DNA of 64,000 nt from Bradyrhizobium sp. AUGA SZCCT0158. Lineage in GTDB: Bacteria; Pseudomonadota; Alphaproteobacteria; Rhizobiales; Xanthobacteraceae. This document shows, in pieces, positions 61,022-64,000 of the stretch. Each line of letters starts with the position of its first letter. The stretch's first letter is position 1. A program made the translations under genes and the position numbers. The notes below the pieces were generated by a model. The model was not told where the DNA came from. It saw only the letters and a list, made by a program, of their open reading frames with translations, and searched no databases. Location: positions 118,501 through 182,500 of the forward strand of contig NZ_JAFCME010000003.1 of NCBI RefSeq assembly GCF_018130065.1, written 5' to 3'.

Positions 61022-62341
61022 ATGAATCTCCACCACCTCCTCCAGGCCCGCCATGCCGCCGGCAAACCGGTTCGCGTCGCGCTGATCGGCGCCGGCAAGT
61101 TCGGCTCGATGTTCCTGGCACAGGTGCCGCACACGCCGGGACTCGAGGTGCCGCTGATTATCGATCTCGACCGCGACCGCGCGCGCGAGGCGTGCCGTAC
61201 CGTCGGCTGGGACCAGGAACGGATCGCACGGACCGCCTTCACCGATGACGGCCTGCGCGCGATCGCCGGCGGCGCGATGGATGTCGTGGTGGAGGCGACC
61301 GGCAATCCCGCCGTCGGCATCCGGCATGCCCGCGCGGCGATTGCGGCCGGCAAGCATGTCGTAATGGTCAATGTCGAGGCCGATGTGCTGGCAGGTCCGC
61401 TGCTGGCGGAGGAAGCCCGCAAGGCTGGCGTGGTCTATTCGCTGGCCTATGGCGATCAGCCGGCGCTCACATCAGAGATGGTGGACTGGGCGCGCGCCAC
61501 GGGGTTTCGCGTCGTCGCCGCCGGCAAGGGTACAAAATATCTGCCGGCCTATCACCACGTGACGCCGGAAGGCGTCTGGGGCCATTACGGCCTCACCGCG
61601 GATGAGGCGCAATCGGCGGGCATGAATCCGCAGATGTTCAACTCGTTTCTCGACGGCACCAAATCCGCCATCGAGATGGCGGCGATCGCCAATGCGTGCC
61701 AGCTCGACGTGCCCACCGACGGCCTAAAGTTTCCGCCTTGCGGCGTCGACGACCTGCCGCATGTGATGCGGCCGCGCGACAAAGGCGGCGTGCTCGAGAA
61801 ATCCGGCGTGGTGGAAGTGGTGTCCTCGCTGGAGCGTGACGGCAGGGCGGTGTTTCGCGATCTGCGCTGGGGCGTCTACGTCGTGCTGGAAGCACCGAAC
61901 GACTATGCCGCGGATTGTTTCAAGCAGTACGGCCTGAAGACCGACGCATCGGGGCGGTTTGCTGCGATGTACAAGCCGTATCACCTGATCGGACTGGAGC
62001 TGAACATCTCGATCCTGTCGGCGGCGTTGCGCAATGAGCCGACCGGACAACCGCACGGTTTTCGCGGCGATGTCGCGGCGGTGGCAAAGCGGAACTTGCG
62101 CGCCGGCGAAATGCTCGACGGCGAAGGTGGCTACACGGTATGGGGCAAATTGATGCCGGCAGCCGCCAGCCTCAAAGCCGGCGCGCTGCCGATTGGTCTC
62201 GCCCATCGCGTCAAGCTGAAGAACAACGTCGCCCATGGCGCGGTGGTGCGCTGGAGCGATGTCGAGGTCGATGAAGGCAATGACACCATCAAGACGCGGA
62301 AGGCGATGGAAGCGAAGTTCGGGACGGCGGGTAATACGTAG
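61022..62341 (+). CDS. NAD(P)-dependent oxidoreductase with SAF-like C-terminus
   Basis: This is a 439-residue protein with a homoserine-dehydrogenase-like N-terminal Rossmann fold: VALIGAGKFGSMFLAQ (about 18-33) and VVVEATGNPAVGIRHA (about 88-103). The C-terminal SAF-like part has AVAKRNLRAGEMLDGEGGYT. Rhizobial members have been linked to sugar-acid or amino-acid catabolism, but the reaction is not known. Likely in one transcription unit with the dioxygenase gene, apart from the repeat between them. Confidence 0.88.
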   Translation: MNLHHLLQARHAAGKPVRVALIGAGKFGSMFLAQVPHTPGLEVPLIIDLDRDRAREACRTVGWDQERIARTAFTDDGLRAIAGGAMDVVVEATGNPAVGIRHARAAIAAGKHVVMVNVEADVLAGPLLAEEARKAGVVYSLAYGDQPALTSEMVDWARATGFRVVAAGKGTKYLPAYHHVTPEGVWGHYGLTADEAQSAGMNPQMFNSFLDGTKSAIEMAAIANACQLDVPTDGLKFPPCGVDDLPHVMRPRDKGGVLEKSGVVEVVSSLERDGRAVFRDLRWGVYVVLEAPNDYAADCFKQYGLKTDASGRFAAMYKPYHLIGLELNISILSAALRNEPTGQPHGFRGDVAAVAKRNLRAGEMLDGEGGYTVWGKLMPAAASLKAGALPIGLAHRVKLKNNVAHGAVVRWSDVEVDEGNDTIKTRKAMEAKFGTAGNT

Positions 62342-62718
62342 ATTGGGTCACGCCTGCTCCGCCGGCAAACCGCCTCGATGTTGTGGCCGTCGGGATCGAG
62401 CACGAACGCGCCGTAGTAATCTTCATGATAATGCGGGCGCAGCCCCGGCTGCCCGTTGTCGCGTCCCCCGGCTGCGAGCGCGGCCTGGTGAAATCGGTCC
62501 ACGGTTTCCCTGTCCTGGGCCACAAAGGCGACGTGGCTGCCGGTTTGCGACGCGTTTTTCTCGCCGATCCAGAAGAATGCCTTGCGATCGGCTCCATAGC
62601 CGGCGGCGGTTGGACCGTCAGCGTACAAGCGCTCGATGCCGAGCGGGCGAAGCGCGTGATCATAGAATTTCCTTGACCGCTCGATATCGCTGACGCCCAG
62701 CGAGACGTGATCCAGCAT
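62131..62718 (-). CDS. VOC/glyoxalase-family protein, 3' end probably frameshifted
   Basis: The first ~120 residues are a complete single VOC module: MLDHVSLGVSDIERSRKFYD, DRKAFFWIGEK, GSHVAFVAQDRETVDRFHQ and GAFVLDPDGHNIEAV with His and Glu metal ligands. Relatives end just after NIEAVC. Here the frame continues 70 more residues, unlike any VOC and antisense to the SAF-type gene end. A one-base shift would give PAEQA and a stop at 62348. ATG 62718 is chosen over 62748. Confidence 0.78.
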   Translation of the reverse strand: MLDHVSLGVSDIERSRKFYDHALRPLGIERLYADGPTAAGYGADRKAFFWIGEKNASQTGSHVAFVAQDRETVDRFHQAALAAGGRDNGQPGLRPHYHEDYYGAFVLDPDGHNIEAVCRRSRRDPIYVLPAVPNFASIAFRVLMVSLPSSTSTSLQRTTAPWATLFFSLTRWARPIGSAPALRLAAAGINLPHTV

Positions 62719-62787
62719 TGCAGCCTCCTGATTATCTCGACGATTCATGACGGCATCTGGCGCGGATCGGCGCAGTCTCCGAATTTG

Positions 62788-63873
62788 CTACGGCAGCAAA
62801 CGGCTCGATCGCGCCAGGGCGAACCATTTCCGGAACATCGCCTCGGTATCCATCATCTCCGTAAAACCGGCCTGGTTGATCTTCACGGTCGAGACGATTG
62901 AGGGCGGGCCCGACTGGGTGTGGCCATAGCGCATGCTGTAATCGGCGTACTGGAATGAAAGGCCGACAAATTCTTCAAGGCCGGGCGAAATCAGATTGTG
63001 CTTGCGTCGCAGCTCGTCCCACGGCGCGATCCATTTGGGATACTCGCGCGCCAGCGACAGCGCCACGGCATTGCCCGGCTTCATCTCAAGCGCGTCTGCA
63101 ATCGCCGGCCAGACATTCTCCCAGGTGAAGACATCGCCATTGGTGACGTTGAAGGCTTCGTTGCGCGCGGCGGCCGCCTCGCCGGCCCAGGCAATCGCGC
63201 GCGCCAAAAGATCGACGTCGACCGCTTGCGACACCCGCGCGGCGCCGCCGGGATAATCGAGCGGGCGGCCCTGCTCGCGCAACATGACGGCATAGACGCC
63301 GAGCGGCGGGATCAGGTCCATCGCGCCGCCGATCGTCTCACCGACGATCAGGACCGGCCGCAGAATGCTCCAGTGCCAGGCTTTGCCCTGCTGCAGCTCA
63401 CGCAGGAAATTCTCCTGCGCCCAGTAGAAATTCGGCTGCTCGTACATTTCCGAGCGGCCCTCGCGCGCCGGCACGGTGAGCGGGCGGACGTGGACGCCAT
63501 AGGCCTTGGTGCCTTGCAGAAGTGCGACATGCCGAAGCTCCGGCGCGACCGGTTCGAGCGCGGCCATCAGATTGCGCAGCATCAAATCGTTGGTGCGGAT
63601 CTGATCCTGATCGCGCCAGCCGTCGACCAGATTGGGCGCTTCATAGAGCGCGGCGTAGACAAGATGGGTGGCGCCCTGCAATTCGGTTGCGGCGCGCCGG
63701 CACTGCACGGGATCGGTGAGGTCGATCGGAACGTGCCGGGCTCGATAGAGCTCGCGCGGCCTGCGCCGCGACAGCGCCAGAACGTCGCATCCCCCGGCGG
63801 CGCCGAAGTGCCGCAATGCGGCATTTCCCACCAATCCCGTGGCGCCCGCGATCACGACCTTCTTCTCTGCCAT
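62788..63873 (-). CDS. PRISE-like NAD(P)-dependent reductase (extended SDR)
   Basis: This is a 361-residue extended SDR. IAGATGLVGNAALRHF is the cofactor motif, LSRRRP binds the phosphate, and QGTKAYGVH provides the usual Lys. NFYWAQENFL has the tyrosine of progesterone-5beta-reductase/iridoid-synthase (PRISE) relatives in place of YxxxK. Members reduce enones. The natural substrate is not known. ATG 63873 follows a GGAAAT-like site. Confidence 0.85.
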   Translation of the reverse strand: MAEKKVVIAGATGLVGNAALRHFGAAGGCDVLALSRRRPRELYRARHVPIDLTDPVQCRRAATELQGATHLVYAALYEAPNLVDGWRDQDQIRTNDLMLRNLMAALEPVAPELRHVALLQGTKAYGVHVRPLTVPAREGRSEMYEQPNFYWAQENFLRELQQGKAWHWSILRPVLIVGETIGGAMDLIPPLGVYAVMLREQGRPLDYPGGAARVSQAVDVDLLARAIAWAGEAAAARNEAFNVTNGDVFTWENVWPAIADALEMKPGNAVALSLAREYPKWIAPWDELRRKHNLISPGLEEFVGLSFQYADYSMRYGHTQSGPPSIVSTVKINQAGFTEMMDTEAMFRKWFALARSSRLLP

Positions 63874-64000
63874 TTCCGGCTCCCAGCGGCGATTACCGGC
63901 CTTCCTATCAGACGAAGGCCCGTCGCGTCAGTTTACGTCTTAGCCTTTCGTCGTGTGAAGGCGGGCAATTGAGGGGGCGGCCATTGCGTAAACTTATTGC

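Noticed and set aside
59466..61121. 551-codon minus-strand open frame
   Set aside because: It covers the GntR and dioxygenase genes and a repeat on the opposite strand. No coherent domain.

Overview
The window looks like chromosomal DNA of a Bradyrhizobium-type alphaproteobacterium. The signs are strongly GC-biased codon use, protein families typical of rhizobial exopolysaccharide (EPS) loci, an alphaproteobacterial initiator tRNA, and several palindromic intergenic elements of the kind scattered through Bradyrhizobium and Rhodopseudomonas genomes. This assignment comes from reading the sequence and was not searched.

Region 1 (1-34 kb) is a large EPS locus. It holds two GT4 glycosyltransferases, two Wzx-like flippases, two O-antigen polymerase/ligase-like membrane proteins, three acyltransferase-3 membrane enzymes, a hexapeptide acyltransferase and a SAM methyltransferase. 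It also holds a polyprenyl-phosphate sugar phosphotransferase, a Wzc/ExoP-like chain-length protein with a tyrosine-kinase domain, GalE and UDP-glucose dehydrogenase. Two clan GH-A-like glycosidases face away from a shared 0.6 kb control region. One is periplasmic. The other is a 1455-residue protein with five ~162-residue tandem repeats and an RTX-like C-terminus suited to type I export. A LapG-like cysteine protease lies between two related small secreted proteins. A PPP-type phosphatase, several very small genes and an H-NS-like gene close the region. AT-rich TTTAAAT-like motifs and short direct repeats recur in its intergenic spaces and were not noticed after 34 kb.

Region 2 (34-41 kb) holds small hypothetical genes, the initiator tRNA-Met with its terminator, a GMC oxidoreductase, an ACT-domain protein and many dispersed repeats. 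One small membrane-protein gene there appears frameshifted.

Region 3 (41.5-48.9 kb) is a co-directional catabolic-looking cluster: an atypical SDR, a quinone-reductase-like enzyme, two paralogous metallo-beta-lactamase-fold hydrolases, a fumarylacetoacetate hydrolase-family enzyme, a GST, a serine hydrolase and an enoyl-CoA hydratase. Several of these genes overlap by ATGA.

Region 4 (49.4-52.6 kb) is a single 1087-residue protein that combines an N-terminal vWA domain with intact MIDAS residues, a TIR-like domain and a C-terminal HExxH metallopeptidase-like motif. It resembles prokaryotic immunity or conflict proteins and is the most unusual item in the window.

Region 5 (52.7-64 kb) holds an O6-methylguanine methyltransferase, tandemly duplicated alpha/beta hydrolases and a membrane adenylate cyclase. 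An ECF41-type sigma factor is divergent from an AhpD-like gene, with a matching promoter between them. A BrnT-type toxin/XRE antitoxin pair, a GntR regulator with a 20-bp palindromic operator, a phytanoyl-CoA dioxygenase-family enzyme, an SAF-type oxidoreductase, a VOC protein with a disturbed 3' end and a PRISE-like reductase complete the window.
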